Shown here: one piece after another, positions 18,571 to 27,746 of the stretch | Layout of the letters: the number at the start of each line of letters is the position of its first letter | How positions within the stretch are numbered: the first letter of the stretch is position 1 | NCBI GenBank assembly: GCA_945861415.1 | Contig: CAMAUV010000007.1 | Location: 1 to 64,000, forward strand | Reading direction: 5' to 3' | Source of the DNA: Akkermansia muciniphila | Lineage (GTDB): Bacteria; Verrucomicrobiota; Verrucomicrobiia; Verrucomicrobiales; V1-33 | Length of the DNA: 64,000 nucleotides | The notes under the pieces: generated by a model | What the model was told of the DNA's origin: nothing | The model's input: only the letters and a program-made list of their open reading frames with translations | Database searches by the model: none | Made by a program: the position numbers and the translations under genes

Positions 18571-19410
18571 ATGGAATCCTGCTCTGCCTTCGCCCCCGCG
18601 AACATCTCCCTCATTTTCGAAACCTACGACGCCAGCCCGCCGCGCGGGCGGGGAAGTCTCGGCGTGGGGATCACCCTTACAGAGGGCGTGACCGTGCGGG
18701 CGCAAAAGGGCAAAGAGGCTCGGCATGAGATTCTAGTGGGCGGTGAGGAATGGGAATTCGGCACGGTGCGCTCGGTATTGGAAGTGCTGTCACCCAATCT
18801 TGCGCTTCGGCTGGAAGTAGCGGCGGCGTTTCCCTTTGGCTGCGGATTCGGCATGAGCGGGGCCAGTGCGCTGGCGGCGGCGTTTGCGGTGGATCGCCTT
18901 CTGCGACTGGACCGCGCCCGCGAGGAACTGGGGATGATCGCACACCACGCCGAAGTGCAGAATGCGACGGGGCTCGGCGACGTGGGCGGCCAGTTCAACG
19001 GCGGCATCATGATCAAACGTAGCAAGTATGATTACCTCAAGGTGGAACAGCTTCCGGTGAAGGCGGAGACCCTGCACGTGCGCATTTTCGGTCCCATCCT
19101 GACCTCGGAAGTCATCAATAGCAGGGAAAAGCTGCTTCACATTAACGAGGCGGGCCGCTCCGCCATAAAAGAAATCACAGAAGCCGGCGAACATCTTACT
19201 CTGAATCGCCTGCTGAATATTTCCAAGGACTTCGCGCTGCACAGCTGGCTGCCCCTCAGTAAACGCCTCTGTGAAAGCATCGCGGCAGCCGAAGCGGCGG
19301 GCCATGCCGCCACCATGATCATGCTGGGTGAAGCGGCGGTCAGCAGCGGACCGTTCCCGGGGAGTCGTCCAGTGAAAGTCCATCATGACGGAGTGAGGCT
19401 ACTCGCTTAA
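18571..19410 (+). CDS. GHMP kinase resembling archaeal pantoate kinase
   Basis: 279 residues. The start AFAPANISLIFETYDA, the GSLGVGITLTEGVTV segment, the ATP loop PFGCGFGMSGASALAAAFAV near 89-108, and AHHAEVQNATGLGDVGGQFN near 128-147 follow the archaeal pantoate kinase (PoK, COG1829) pattern. In archaea PoK phosphorylates pantoate ahead of phosphopantothenate synthetase for coenzyme A. Most bacteria use PanC and CoaA instead. No phosphopantothenate synthetase is in the window. It could act on another small hydroxy acid. It lies between a minus-strand S4 protein and a minus-strand heme protein, as a single-gene unit. Confidence 0.75.
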   Translation: MESCSAFAPANISLIFETYDASPPRGRGSLGVGITLTEGVTVRAQKGKEARHEILVGGEEWEFGTVRSVLEVLSPNLALRLEVAAAFPFGCGFGMSGASALAAAFAVDRLLRLDRAREELGMIAHHAEVQNATGLGDVGGQFNGGIMIKRSKYDYLKVEQLPVKAETLHVRIFGPILTSEVINSREKLLHINEAGRSAIKEITEAGEHLTLNRLLNISKDFALHSWLPLSKRLCESIAAAEAAGHAATMIMLGEAAVSSGPFPGSRPVKVHHDGVRLLA

Positions 19411-19441
19411 AAATATGGGATTGGGGCTCTACGGTGATTTG

Positions 19442-22400
19442 CTACTTACCGGCATGCGCCTTTTTCGCATGCAGCACGATGGTGAACTTCATCCGGTGCG
19501 TATTGCCTTTTTTTACCTCCACTCGGCTGGGCCCGCCCTGCTTCATGGCGGCTCGGCCATAGGGGTTGGCAACGAAAACACCGTAATCACGATTGTGCCA
19601 CCAGCAGGGACGAAAGTTTGCGGTGTCGGGAATGATTTTCACTCCCGCGTGCATGCCGTTCACGGTGCCGGAGTAGTCGCACCATTCCGCCGTCTGGCCC
19701 CATGTGGCCGAGGCGGAGGTAACTCCGGTGCTGCTGGTGATGAGTCCTCCTTTTTTCTCACTAAGCGGAGTGGCCACGCGGACACCCAGTCCCATTTCCT
19801 CCTGATCGCCAAAGTAGAAATCATCGACCAGCGGCGTGATAGCTGAGGCCCATGTGATGCGCAGTTCACCGACGGCGGGCGTCAGGGAAAAATCACCCCG
19901 CATTCCCGCGAGGGGCGTGCCATCGGCGGTGAGCATCGTGCTCTGGGTGGCAAAGACCAGCGAACCCGCCTCGTGCGCCGGACCATCAATGAAGCGATCG
20001 TGCCGGATGGCGGCCTTGTTGCGCCAGAAATCCTCACCGGACACAACACCAAACGCCAGCCACAGACCAGGATGCATGTCGGAGTGGTCAATGAGATCGA
20101 CGCCCGCGACTGGGGGCCATGTGCGGGTGACGGCGATGCCGCCCGGCACTCGGAGATTAGCGAAGAACGGGCGCAGGGTTTTCGCGTCCTTGAAGACAAA
20201 CTCACCCACTGCATCCGCCCCCTGCTTGAAAACCAACCGGTCTGATTTCTGTTCAGCGCTGATGGCGTCCTTGGCGGCTTCCAGAACCTCCGTCGCCGGC
20301 GTCTTCGGTTGCCGCAGAGCGAGCAGCCATGCAGTGACATCTGCCACCTCCTGCGTCCCCAGCATCGCGCCTAGGGGCGGCATGGGGGAAACGGATAGCG
20401 TCTCGTGTTTGGTAATGTCTTTTTCGGCAATCTCCACCAACTGACCTCCTGCGGCGCCGAGTCTGAGGGTTTTACCGGTGGATAGCAGCACGCCCTGATA
20501 ACTCTGTCCGGCGGCTTCGATGTAGTGAGAGGCAAAACCCTCGGTAATCACCGCGCTGGGTTGCAGCATCGACTGCACCATGAACTTCGCTTCCATGCGG
20601 TCGCCGAGATCGGTGAGTTCGGGGCCGAGATTGATGCCCCTCTGGCCGACGCGGTGGCACTGGGCGCACGCCGCGTTGTGGAAGAAGAGGGCTTCCCCAC
20701 GCCGGGGATCCGCTTTTGGCAAAGCATTCATCACCGCCTCAGTGCTGGTGGGTTCTGAAGGATTGGCAGGCGGCACGGGCTTAAGGACGACGAAGTAGTT
20801 GGATTTTGCGCCGTGGACCGGACCTGCGAGATTGCCCCCAAGCGTTACCTTACCGGCGGGGAATTCCTTCGACCAAAGGTGAAAAGTGGTGTCATTCGTG
20901 GAAACGGTGAGGTCGGTGTCCGCAAAGTCGCGCATCCACTCCGGGCGTTCGCTGAGGCGAATGTCATGAGCCACCATCACGGCGCATGGCAGAGCGAGAT
21001 TGAAGGTCAGGAAAGATTGCCCGCCGGAGGTGTCGTCATCGTTTGCGGTGCACAGGATTTGGGCGCCGATGAGCATCGCCGGCACTTGCTCAAAAGCATA
21101 TGGCCGGTCCGTGTAACTGTGCCCGCCGGCGCGCAAAAGGGCAGGGGAGTAGGATCGCCCGCTTTCCACTATAATGTTGGCAGCCAGAGGAAAGTCAGGC
21201 GCGTCTCTTTCAGCCACAGCGACTTTTTGCTGCGGCTTCCCCAGCCCGAGAAGGGCGACGGAGCGCAGACGATCATCTTGGTTTTGAGTCAGCGGCTCCA
21301 ACTCTCCCGGCTTCATAGCGCCGAGATCCAGAAGCCCTAGCAGCGCGGCGCAGCGAACACCACCGCGGCTGTCGTTAAGCAGTGGGCGCAGCGCGGGCTG
21401 GCCACCAAGATCACGCATCGCCCGCCAGATAGCAAAAAACGCAATGCGATCACTTTCCTTCGCCGCGCTGACAAGCAGCCGCGACATATAACCAGTCGCC
21501 CTCGCCGTGTGGATTGTCTCGACTGCGGCCACGCGGCGTTGGGGGTCCGCGGATTCCAGTTCAAATTCGACAGCCGTTCGCAGGACAGGCGCAGCGTCCC
21601 TTTCCCCTGATCGCCTTAAGTCATCAGCATATAAAGTGGCAAGGATGCGCATACCTTGGATAAAGAACTGAGCCTCAGTTCGCCCGTAATGGCCGGGGTT
21701 TACAAAAAAACCGGTCTCGACGCCGATTCGGCCCAGAGTCCAAAGTATCCATGTCGTTTTCGCCGTATCCGTCTGCTTGTCAATGAGCTCGCGCTTCAAT
21801 TCAGCGATGACTCTCGTTCCCCGCTGCACCAGTTCGTCCTGCGCATTTATCCTGCGTAGCGGCAGCAGGCTTCCGAACTCTCCGATCAACTCCTTCACAC
21901 TCATGTCTGTCAGCTTCCTTTCCGGAAGGGGCAGTGGCTTCATTCGTTTTGGGACGATCCGAAAAATCCGGCCTTCATTCGTCATATTGCCACCAGCGTC
22001 GTACTCCGCGCCGTAGCCGCGACCCCAGCCGGTGATGTAGAGCGCACCATCAGCACCGAAAGCGATATCCACCGGACGGAAGAGGGAGTTTTTTCCTGTG
22101 ATGAAATCCTGCAGTTTTCCATTCTTTGGCTGCATGAGTGCGCCTTGCCAGACCGGTAGGTAGAGATACGTTTTCTTGAGCAGCCAGTCATTGATCAGCC
22201 ACACGCCGCGGTATGACTCTGGCCAGTTGGGGGCATTGGCGAAAGTCACGCCAGTGGCGCTGCCCTGAAACACCGGACCGCTAACGGGCACCGTAGGTAG
22301 ATGATTTTCGCCGGTCCAGTGGGCGCTCCATGGGTGGCCCCATCCAAAGTCCGCACCGTAGAACGGCATGATGATGCGGTCACCCTCGTTCTGATCCTGA

Positions 22401-23221
22401 TCTACAGCCAGCCAGTTGAATTCGTGGTCGAAACCGAGTCCGTAGGGATTCCTGCAACCGCGGGCCACGATTTCGAGGTTCTTCCCCATGTCATCGCAAC
22501 GGAGGATGCCGCCCATGCGGCCCCAGTCGTCATCCGGGTCCTGGTAAGTGTTTTTGTAAGTTGCTGCAGTAAATACTTTCGCTGGCGGAAAATCGGGTGC
22601 GTCCGGCGGTCCGGGGACGCCCCAGAGTTCGCGGAACGGTCTGGGCGCAATGCGATCCGGCTCATTCTTTTTCCATTCTTTGATAGCCACGCCTTTGCTG
22701 TTTCCTTTGGTCATGTAGAGCTTTCCGTCGGGGGCCCATGTCAGGCCATGAATGCCGTGTTCAATGTTTCCTAGATCAGTGAACACGCGGATGTATTCGT
22801 CCGCCACGTCATCGCCGTTGGTGTCGCGCACGACGGTGAGATCCGGCGCATTGGCGACCCAAAGTTCGCGCCCGTGCCATGCCAGACTCTGGATGCAGTT
22901 GAATCCTGTCGCAAACACATGAGCGGCATCCGCGGTGCCATCGCTATTTCTGTCGTGGAGGATGGAAATGCTATCCCGCGGAGTATCGGGGGTGGGCCGG
23001 CGATACTGCGGCCCGTGACTAACATACATCCGGCCGCGTTCGTCGAAGGCCAGCGAGCAGACACTGCGGATCAGCGGGTCCTGCGCATACACGCTGACTT
23101 CGAACCCTATCGGAACCTCCGGAAGGGCACTCAGATCAGAACTCCGGTCCTCGAAGCCGACTGCGGAGGCGGGCAGCAGGAGCAAGAGAATGTAAGCACT
23201 AAGGCAGCGAATGAGAGCCAT
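19442..23221 (-). CDS. PVC-type heme-binding dehydrogenase-like protein with DUF6807 C-terminus
   Basis: 1259 residues with a signal peptide (MALIRCLSAYILLLLLPASA). Order: a glucose-dehydrogenase-like beta-propeller of the Pirellula/Verrucomicrobium N-terminal type (about 30-430; DIAFGADGALYITGWGRGY), HEAT-like repeats (about 440-680), a c-type cytochrome domain with CAQCH at about 852-856 (TIGR02603-like), then a DUF6807 (PmoA-like) domain at about 990-1259 (HPGLWLAFGV, EDFWRNKA). The first three blocks are the standard membrane-bound dehydrogenase architecture of PVC bacteria. DUF6807 is usually found as a separate protein, so the fusion is notable. Probably a periplasmic electron-transfer or carbohydrate-binding protein. 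The substrate is unknown. Confidence 0.9.
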   Translation of the reverse strand: MALIRCLSAYILLLLLPASAVGFEDRSSDLSALPEVPIGFEVSVYAQDPLIRSVCSLAFDERGRMYVSHGPQYRRPTPDTPRDSISILHDRNSDGTADAAHVFATGFNCIQSLAWHGRELWVANAPDLTVVRDTNGDDVADEYIRVFTDLGNIEHGIHGLTWAPDGKLYMTKGNSKGVAIKEWKKNEPDRIAPRPFRELWGVPGPPDAPDFPPAKVFTAATYKNTYQDPDDDWGRMGGILRCDDMGKNLEIVARGCRNPYGLGFDHEFNWLAVDQDQNEGDRIIMPFYGADFGWGHPWSAHWTGENHLPTVPVSGPVFQGSATGVTFANAPNWPESYRGVWLINDWLLKKTYLYLPVWQGALMQPKNGKLQDFITGKNSLFRPVDIAFGADGALYITGWGRGYGAEYDAGGNMTNEGRIFRIVPKRMKPLPLPERKLTDMSVKELIGEFGSLLPLRRINAQDELVQRGTRVIAELKRELIDKQTDTAKTTWILWTLGRIGVETGFFVNPGHYGRTEAQFFIQGMRILATLYADDLRRSGERDAAPVLRTAVEFELESADPQRRVAAVETIHTARATGYMSRLLVSAAKESDRIAFFAIWRAMRDLGGQPALRPLLNDSRGGVRCAALLGLLDLGAMKPGELEPLTQNQDDRLRSVALLGLGKPQQKVAVAERDAPDFPLAANIIVESGRSYSPALLRAGGHSYTDRPYAFEQVPAMLIGAQILCTANDDDTSGGQSFLTFNLALPCAVMVAHDIRLSERPEWMRDFADTDLTVSTNDTTFHLWSKEFPAGKVTLGGNLAGPVHGAKSNYFVVLKPVPPANPSEPTSTEAVMNALPKADPRRGEALFFHNAACAQCHRVGQRGINLGPELTDLGDRMEAKFMVQSMLQPSAVITEGFASHYIEAAGQSYQGVLLSTGKTLRLGAAGGQLVEIAEKDITKHETLSVSPMPPLGAMLGTQEVADVTAWLLALRQPKTPATEVLEAAKDAISAEQKSDRLVFKQGADAVGEFVFKDAKTLRPFFANLRVPGGIAVTRTWPPVAGVDLIDHSDMHPGLWLAFGVVSGEDFWRNKAAIRHDRFIDGPAHEAGSLVFATQSTMLTADGTPLAGMRGDFSLTPAVGELRITWASAITPLVDDFYFGDQEEMGLGVRVATPLSEKKGGLITSSTGVTSASATWGQTAEWCDYSGTVNGMHAGVKIIPDTANFRPCWWHNRDYGVFVANPYGRAAMKQGGPSRVEVKKGNTHRMKFTIVLHAKKAHAGK

Positions 23222-23392
23222 GCGGGGAATAATGAGGAGCCATGGAGCGCGCGTCCAATACGCAAAGATGCGAAAACGGGTCCGGTTGGAGCCACCCGGA
23301 CGGGCAGGGGAGACCTCGGCTAGGGATGCCGCAATTCCGCATTGTCAGGGCGGTGCGGAGTGGCAGAGGATCACAGAATTGCCCTGCCTCTC

Positions 23393-25759
23393 ATGAATCT
23401 GACCCGCCGCCATGTGCTTTCGCTGCTGCTCACCGCGCCGCTGGCAGGACATGCCCGTGCGGAGGGAGCGGTGGAACTGACAAAAGCGAGGGAGAACCGG
23501 CTGCAAAAGTATTTGCCAAAGGTGCTGGTTAAAATGCAGAAGCGGGAGCCGGTGTTTGCGGTCGTGTGCGGCGATGAAATTAGTTCGTTTTTTCAGCCGG
23601 GCAAGCCGAGGTCGGATTCAGATCATTTGATGGCATGGCACAGTCATTTTCTCGACCGTCTGGGCTCGCCTTTTTCCTATCATGGAGGGGTCACGGATCT
23701 AATGGCGTCGACTTTCCCTTCGGCTCCAGACCCCAAATTCAAGGAGCGCCAAGAGGCCTACCAGCTGAAACGCCTGGAGTGGGAAAAGACGAAGAAGGGA
23801 CCGGCGCCCGTGCCGCCAGGACTGCCGCAGAACACTTCCGAATACGGCGTCAACGATCTGCTCCGCCTTGGCACCACCGGCGTGGTGCCGATCAATAACA
23901 AGAACTCGTTTTTCTCGCGGAACTTTTCCACGGAAGGGGCTCTCGCTTTGCAGGCGCTCGACCCGCTCTCCAGCCTTGCCTTTAACGTCGTGCCGGAGAA
24001 TATGCCGGACATCGTGATCCTCGCTTACGGCGCCCGCGATGCCCTTGAAAATGCATCGCTCGAGGCCTTCCGGAAGTCCCTCGAACAAGCCGTAGCCATC
24101 TGCCGTCAGCGGGGTGCGGATGTCTTGCTGGCCGGGCCGCCGCCGGCGCTGGATGAGGCTGACGAACGCTCAGCCATCGGGCGTGCGCGCCCGTGGGCCG
24201 CGGTCATGCGTGAAGTGGCGGAAGCCGCCGGCGTCTATTTTGCCGATCTTGGGGCCGTGGCCATGCACCGGCCTTCGGACCTCATGAACCGCACGCCTGA
24301 AGGTGCCTTCCGCTCAGCAGCGGAATCCTTGAGGCCCGCGTTTCATCACGGGGCGGGACTTCAGGATGCCCTCCATCCCAACGCCGCGGCTCACCGCCGC
24401 ATGGGCATGCTCGCGGCAGACTGGCTACTCGACGGCGAACCGGCGCTCCCATGGCAAATCGTCTCCGCAGAAATGGACCTCGCACTGGACCCCGCCGGCG
24501 GAGGCACGCTAAATATCCGGGTCGAAAACCGCACAGATGAAGAGCAAACGTTGAGTGTCAGCCCGCTGCGTTTCACCGGCTGGGTGACCCGGCCTAGGGA
24601 GCCGGATCGGTTTTATACCTTTCGCAAACAAAGCACCAAAGACGGTGCTGTCTTTCCTCGGCGCAAGTTCACTTTCGTTCTTCAGCCAACCACCACGGCG
24701 GCGCTGCCAGGGCGCAATGAAGCACCGCCTCCGCATGAGGAATTCGTTCGCGGTTCCATCCTCGTCTGCGATGACCAATTTCAGCATCTTGTGGACATCA
24801 AGGCCCGCATCCTCCCGCTGGCCCTCCTCTGGCCGGAAGAGCGCACGGACAATGCCGCTTCAGAGCACCTACTCAAATGTTCGCTTTTGAACACGGGGAA
24901 GGAGGACATCGACGCCACGCTGACGCTCGAATGGCTGGGCCAAAAGACGCCACTCAGCCCGGTCAGCGTAGCTGCGGGCGAAAGTCAACCATTGCTCATC
25001 AAGCTCCCGCTGCCTCCAGTGGATAGTGCCTTCCGTTTCAGCGGGGAAGCCATTATTCACGTGACCCGCGGCACACACACATGGAAATTCCAGCGCCGCA
25101 TCGAAGGCATCCGCCACACGGGGCTCAATGAGAAACTGCCGCTCGTCCCGGTGGCCCAGTGGCGCAGCACGCCCCAGGCACCGCCTGATCCGCAGACCAT
25201 TCAACTCACTGCGGACGCCAATCTCTCTGGTCTCTTCCTCACCATCGATGTCCCGGCCTCCATCACTTCAGACGACGTTGCCAACCGGCCGTGGGGCCGC
25301 CTTGAGATTCAAATCGACGGGCGAAAGGCGGGAGAAAACGGCACCCTCGGCTGTGTGGGCACGCTGATCGTCGAAATCCCGCGCGGTGACAGTGCAAACC
25401 CGTTGCCACTCCAGCCCGTGCGCCCGGCCGTCTTCGGCAGCGGCTACATGCACCCCTACGACGAAACCCGTAGTTTCATTTGCAAAGCCAAGTTCCAGCA
25501 GGCGGGCGGCCGCCGCATTACTTTCAATATGGCCCGGTCCATCCTCGTCCATCACGGCTGGTCCCTCGATGGCGGCGGCCAGAACGATTTCGGATTCAAT
25601 GTGCGCCTGATGCTCTGCGACGGAAAAGCAGGTGGATTTACTGCAGCCCGCACATGGGCTCTGGCCGCCGGCAGTTTTCCCGCCGCCGATGCCCGAAGCC
25701 TCACCGTCATGGAGCTCCGCAACAAGCCTGCCGCCCGCTGGTCGCTGCGGATTAGTTGA
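23393..25759 (+). CDS. SGNH/GDSL-type hydrolase-like secreted protein
   Basis: 788 residues from the ATG at 23393, which begins a Tat-like signal (MNLTRRHVLSLLLTAPLAGHARA); a start 17 codons upstream is not signal-like. An SGNH fold spans about 50-360: a block I remnant CGDEISS near 57 (GDS replaced by GDEISS), block III-like YGARDAL, and block V DALHPNA supplying the Asp and His. The nucleophile position is unclear. The remaining 430 residues are beta-sandwich, Ig-like domains (VENRTDEEQTLSVSPLRFTG), and the end looks like a carbohydrate-binding fold. It is likely an exported esterase/deacetylase-like protein on polysaccharides. It is divergent from the heme protein gene. Confidence 0.72.
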   Translation: MNLTRRHVLSLLLTAPLAGHARAEGAVELTKARENRLQKYLPKVLVKMQKREPVFAVVCGDEISSFFQPGKPRSDSDHLMAWHSHFLDRLGSPFSYHGGVTDLMASTFPSAPDPKFKERQEAYQLKRLEWEKTKKGPAPVPPGLPQNTSEYGVNDLLRLGTTGVVPINNKNSFFSRNFSTEGALALQALDPLSSLAFNVVPENMPDIVILAYGARDALENASLEAFRKSLEQAVAICRQRGADVLLAGPPPALDEADERSAIGRARPWAAVMREVAEAAGVYFADLGAVAMHRPSDLMNRTPEGAFRSAAESLRPAFHHGAGLQDALHPNAAAHRRMGMLAADWLLDGEPALPWQIVSAEMDLALDPAGGGTLNIRVENRTDEEQTLSVSPLRFTGWVTRPREPDRFYTFRKQSTKDGAVFPRRKFTFVLQPTTTAALPGRNEAPPPHEEFVRGSILVCDDQFQHLVDIKARILPLALLWPEERTDNAASEHLLKCSLLNTGKEDIDATLTLEWLGQKTPLSPVSVAAGESQPLLIKLPLPPVDSAFRFSGEAIIHVTRGTHTWKFQRRIEGIRHTGLNEKLPLVPVAQWRSTPQAPPDPQTIQLTADANLSGLFLTIDVPASITSDDVANRPWGRLEIQIDGRKAGENGTLGCVGTLIVEIPRGDSANPLPLQPVRPAVFGSGYMHPYDETRSFICKAKFQQAGGRRITFNMARSILVHHGWSLDGGGQNDFGFNVRLMLCDGKAGGFTAARTWALAAGSFPAADARSLTVMELRNKPAARWSLRIS

Positions 25760-26073
25760 TTCCACGGACCCGGCCAACCCCGACGGGTCAAGTTTAGCGC
25801 GATAAGACGACCGCCTGAATGCGCGCCACTTTCATTATCCGTGCTATCCGTGCTATCCGTGGTTCCTAATTTCTGTAATCTGTATCGGAGGCTGATTTTT
25901 GCGCATTTGATTTTGCATTACATATATTGTTACAAGTTATAGAATCAGACAAACTGTTCCATCTCTTCCTGATTCTCCGCCTCTGCTGGGCACAGCTTTC
26001 AACGAACTGTTGGAAAAGTCGCCCGCCAGGGGTAGTCCAGCCGCGTCCGGTTCGGCATTCGGCATGCGGTCGG
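25760..26073. other. Intergenic stretch with short repeats, no gene
   Basis: No gene is supported here. A possible hairpin (GACCCG at 25767-25772 pairing with CGGGTC at 25784-25789) follows the SGNH gene and could be its terminator, although no T-run follows. A TATCCGTGC tandem repeat lies at 25836-25862, and AT-rich sequence runs from about 25870 to 25960. The composition shifts from GC-rich to more AT-rich, consistent with the edge of an acquired patch. Confidence 0.5.
25836..25862. repeat. TATCCGTGC tandem repeat, three copies
   Basis: Three head-to-tail copies of a 9-base unit, the last ending GG instead of GC, run into GGTTCC. Its complement reads GGAACCACGGATAGCACGGA. As I recall it, this resembles the 'accacggatgaacacggat'-like intergenic repeat common in PVC genomes; that likeness is from memory and not checked. 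It sits at the edge of the SMI1/Mrr patch. Confidence 0.6.
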
Positions 26074-26571
26074 CTAAGCCCCATATGCCCTGTCCAAGTC
26101 CTCCATGACGTCGTGTCCGTCCAGCCACACATCCCACCAGCGAGGCAAATCAATCGAGTGCGGAATCAAGCAGCTCGGGAATCCCACCACCTCCTCCTCG
26201 GAAATATTCGGTTCAAAGTGGAACAATCTATAGTCTGGAGTGCCGCAATCCACGACCAGATACATCCCGCAGCCCCAGTTCAATAGGTGCAGTGCCTGGA
26301 CAGGCCAACGCGGCCAATCCCGACTCCATTTGCCGCTCTGTGTCTCGCGATACAGCCCAACGATGTCCTTGCCACCGTCTGTATGTCCAGCGAACACCCC
26401 TACCAAACCGTAATCCGGCCCAAATTCTCCGTTGGCGACCTCGCAGTAGAGGACGAAGGCAAAAGCCAAGCTGAGACTCCGCATAGTCAGCGATAGTTGG
26501 CTCGAGTCGATCCTCTGCTTCTGGGAATGAGAGCGAGCGAGGCGAGCCATCGCAATCAATCTACGGGTCAT
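26074..26571 (-). CDS. SMI1/KNR4 (SUKH)-like protein, start uncertain
   Basis: The frame allows 165 residues. Residues from about 40 on resemble the SMI1/KNR4 (SUKH) family as seen in PVC bacteria: LYCEVANGEFGPDYGLVGVF, LLNWGCGMYLVVDCG, LFHFEPN, and a final DVWLDGHDV. The first 30-40 residues (MTRRLIAMARLARSHSQ) are unlike the family and an internal ATG near 26484 may be the true start, or the front may be decayed. SUKH proteins often act as immunity proteins for polymorphic toxins, or as general protein-interaction modules. No toxin is adjacent; the upstream neighbour is an Mrr-like nuclease. Confidence 0.6.
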   Translation of the reverse strand: MTRRLIAMARLARSHSQKQRIDSSQLSLTMRSLSLAFAFVLYCEVANGEFGPDYGLVGVFAGHTDGGKDIVGLYRETQSGKWSRDWPRWPVQALHLLNWGCGMYLVVDCGTPDYRLFHFEPNISEEEVVGFPSCLIPHSIDLPRWWDVWLDGHDVMEDLDRAYGA

Positions 26572-26640
26572 CGGTCCGGGTCTCCCAGTCCCGAACGCGA
26601 ACCTGCAATGCTTTGATTATCTCGTCCTCACTTCTTGGCA

Positions 26641-27531
26641 TTACGTGTCTGTGAAATAGTCTGAATCGATTCTCTTGACTTCGTAGTTTGAGGCCGTTGC
26701 GACTCCGACACCGTGATCAAACATCAACTTGGCGAGTCGAGGTCCGTCTATCAAAATGATCTTAGTCTCAATGCGAGAAGTGTATTCGAGAGCATCGGCA
26801 CTGAACATCGAAGTCGTGATGAAAATACCCTTCCTCGCTCTCTGGCCCTGTAGCGCTCCCGCAAACTTTTGAATCTCAGGCCGGCCAACAGTACCTTCCC
26901 AGCGCTTCGCCTGCAAATAAATGATATCCAGTCCTAGCGGATCTTCCTTAATAATGCCGTCGATGCCCTCATCACCGGATCGTCCAAGTGCCTCACCAGC
27001 ATCCTTGCGGCTTCCTCCGTATCCCATCCGCACGACAAGATCCACAACGACCCGCTCAAGGAACTCTGGCGGGGCACTCTTGATCTGAGATAGAAGCTCC
27101 GCCTCAATCTGTCTCCGGACCCGCAAATAGGAATTCTCCAGCAACTCCTCCGGCGTCTGTACGTCTTGTGTTTCTAACTCAGAAGTGTCGGACTCATCAT
27201 CGTCTGGATTCCTGCGACGATTGCGAAACTCGCGATACTCTTCAAAGCCGCTGAGGACGCGCAGGTCTATGCGTGCTGGATGAATTCGTAATGCATCACG
27301 GCCTCGATCCGTAATCATTGAAATCGCTCTTCGGGGCGAATTCAGCAAGCCAGCTTGCGTAATGTGCGACTTAGCCCACCCAATTCGATTATCAAATAGG
27401 CGAGCACCACCACTAGGTAACATCTCACGACGCTCCTCCTCCGTGAGGCTGAACTTCTCGCCTAATAGTGCTACCAAATCACGATTGAGATGCTCCTTAC
27501 CATCGGCGTGTGCTTCTAAAAGTGGTCGCAT
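26641..27531 (-). CDS. Mrr-type restriction endonuclease
   Basis: 296 residues. An N-terminal winged-helix Mrr_N-like domain (about 1-90) contains GARLFDNRIGWAKSHITQAG and ends ISMITDRG. The C-terminal Mrr_cat PD-(D/E)xK domain (about 165-280) shows GDEGIDGII followed by IIYLQAKRW, giving the catalytic D...QxK. Family members are type IV restriction enzymes that cut modified DNA. The usual family start (MPIPDFQSLM) is encoded here as LPIPIPDFQSLM with no ATG, GTG or TTG before an upstream TAG, so either this ATG is used and the first residues are lost or a rare start codon is used. Composition is lower in GC than the flanks, suggesting transfer. Confidence 0.85.
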   Translation of the reverse strand: MRPLLEAHADGKEHLNRDLVALLGEKFSLTEEERREMLPSGGARLFDNRIGWAKSHITQAGLLNSPRRAISMITDRGRDALRIHPARIDLRVLSGFEEYREFRNRRRNPDDDESDTSELETQDVQTPEELLENSYLRVRRQIEAELLSQIKSAPPEFLERVVVDLVVRMGYGGSRKDAGEALGRSGDEGIDGIIKEDPLGLDIIYLQAKRWEGTVGRPEIQKFAGALQGQRARKGIFITTSMFSADALEYTSRIETKIILIDGPRLAKLMFDHGVGVATASNYEVKRIDSDYFTDT

Positions 27532-27628
27532 CAGCGACTGAAAATCGGGAATCGGTATGGGCAGTTTCTATTTTCGGCCAACAGTGTTTATATCACGGTT
27601 AGGGCTTGGATGTAGCGCAGCCATATCA

Positions 27629-27727
27629 CTAAATGGATAAATGCAACCCCGCGCCTTCGGCAAGCCGCAGAGCTTCGCGTAAGTTCTGACAACGTTCTTT
27701 AAGCAGCTTTGGCTCTCGGCTGGCCAT
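27629..27727 (-). CDS. Very short ORF, 32 residues, unknown
   Basis: A 32-codon frame from the ATG at 27727 (MASREPKLLKERCQNLREAL, ending HLSI) has an AAGAAAGG Shine-Dalgarno-like sequence about ten bases upstream. It is not recognised. It could be the start of a lost helical protein in the acquired patch. Function unknown. Confidence 0.25.
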   Translation of the reverse strand: MASREPKLLKERCQNLREALRLAEGAGLHLSI

Positions 27728-27746
27728 CTGGCGACCTTTCTTTATA

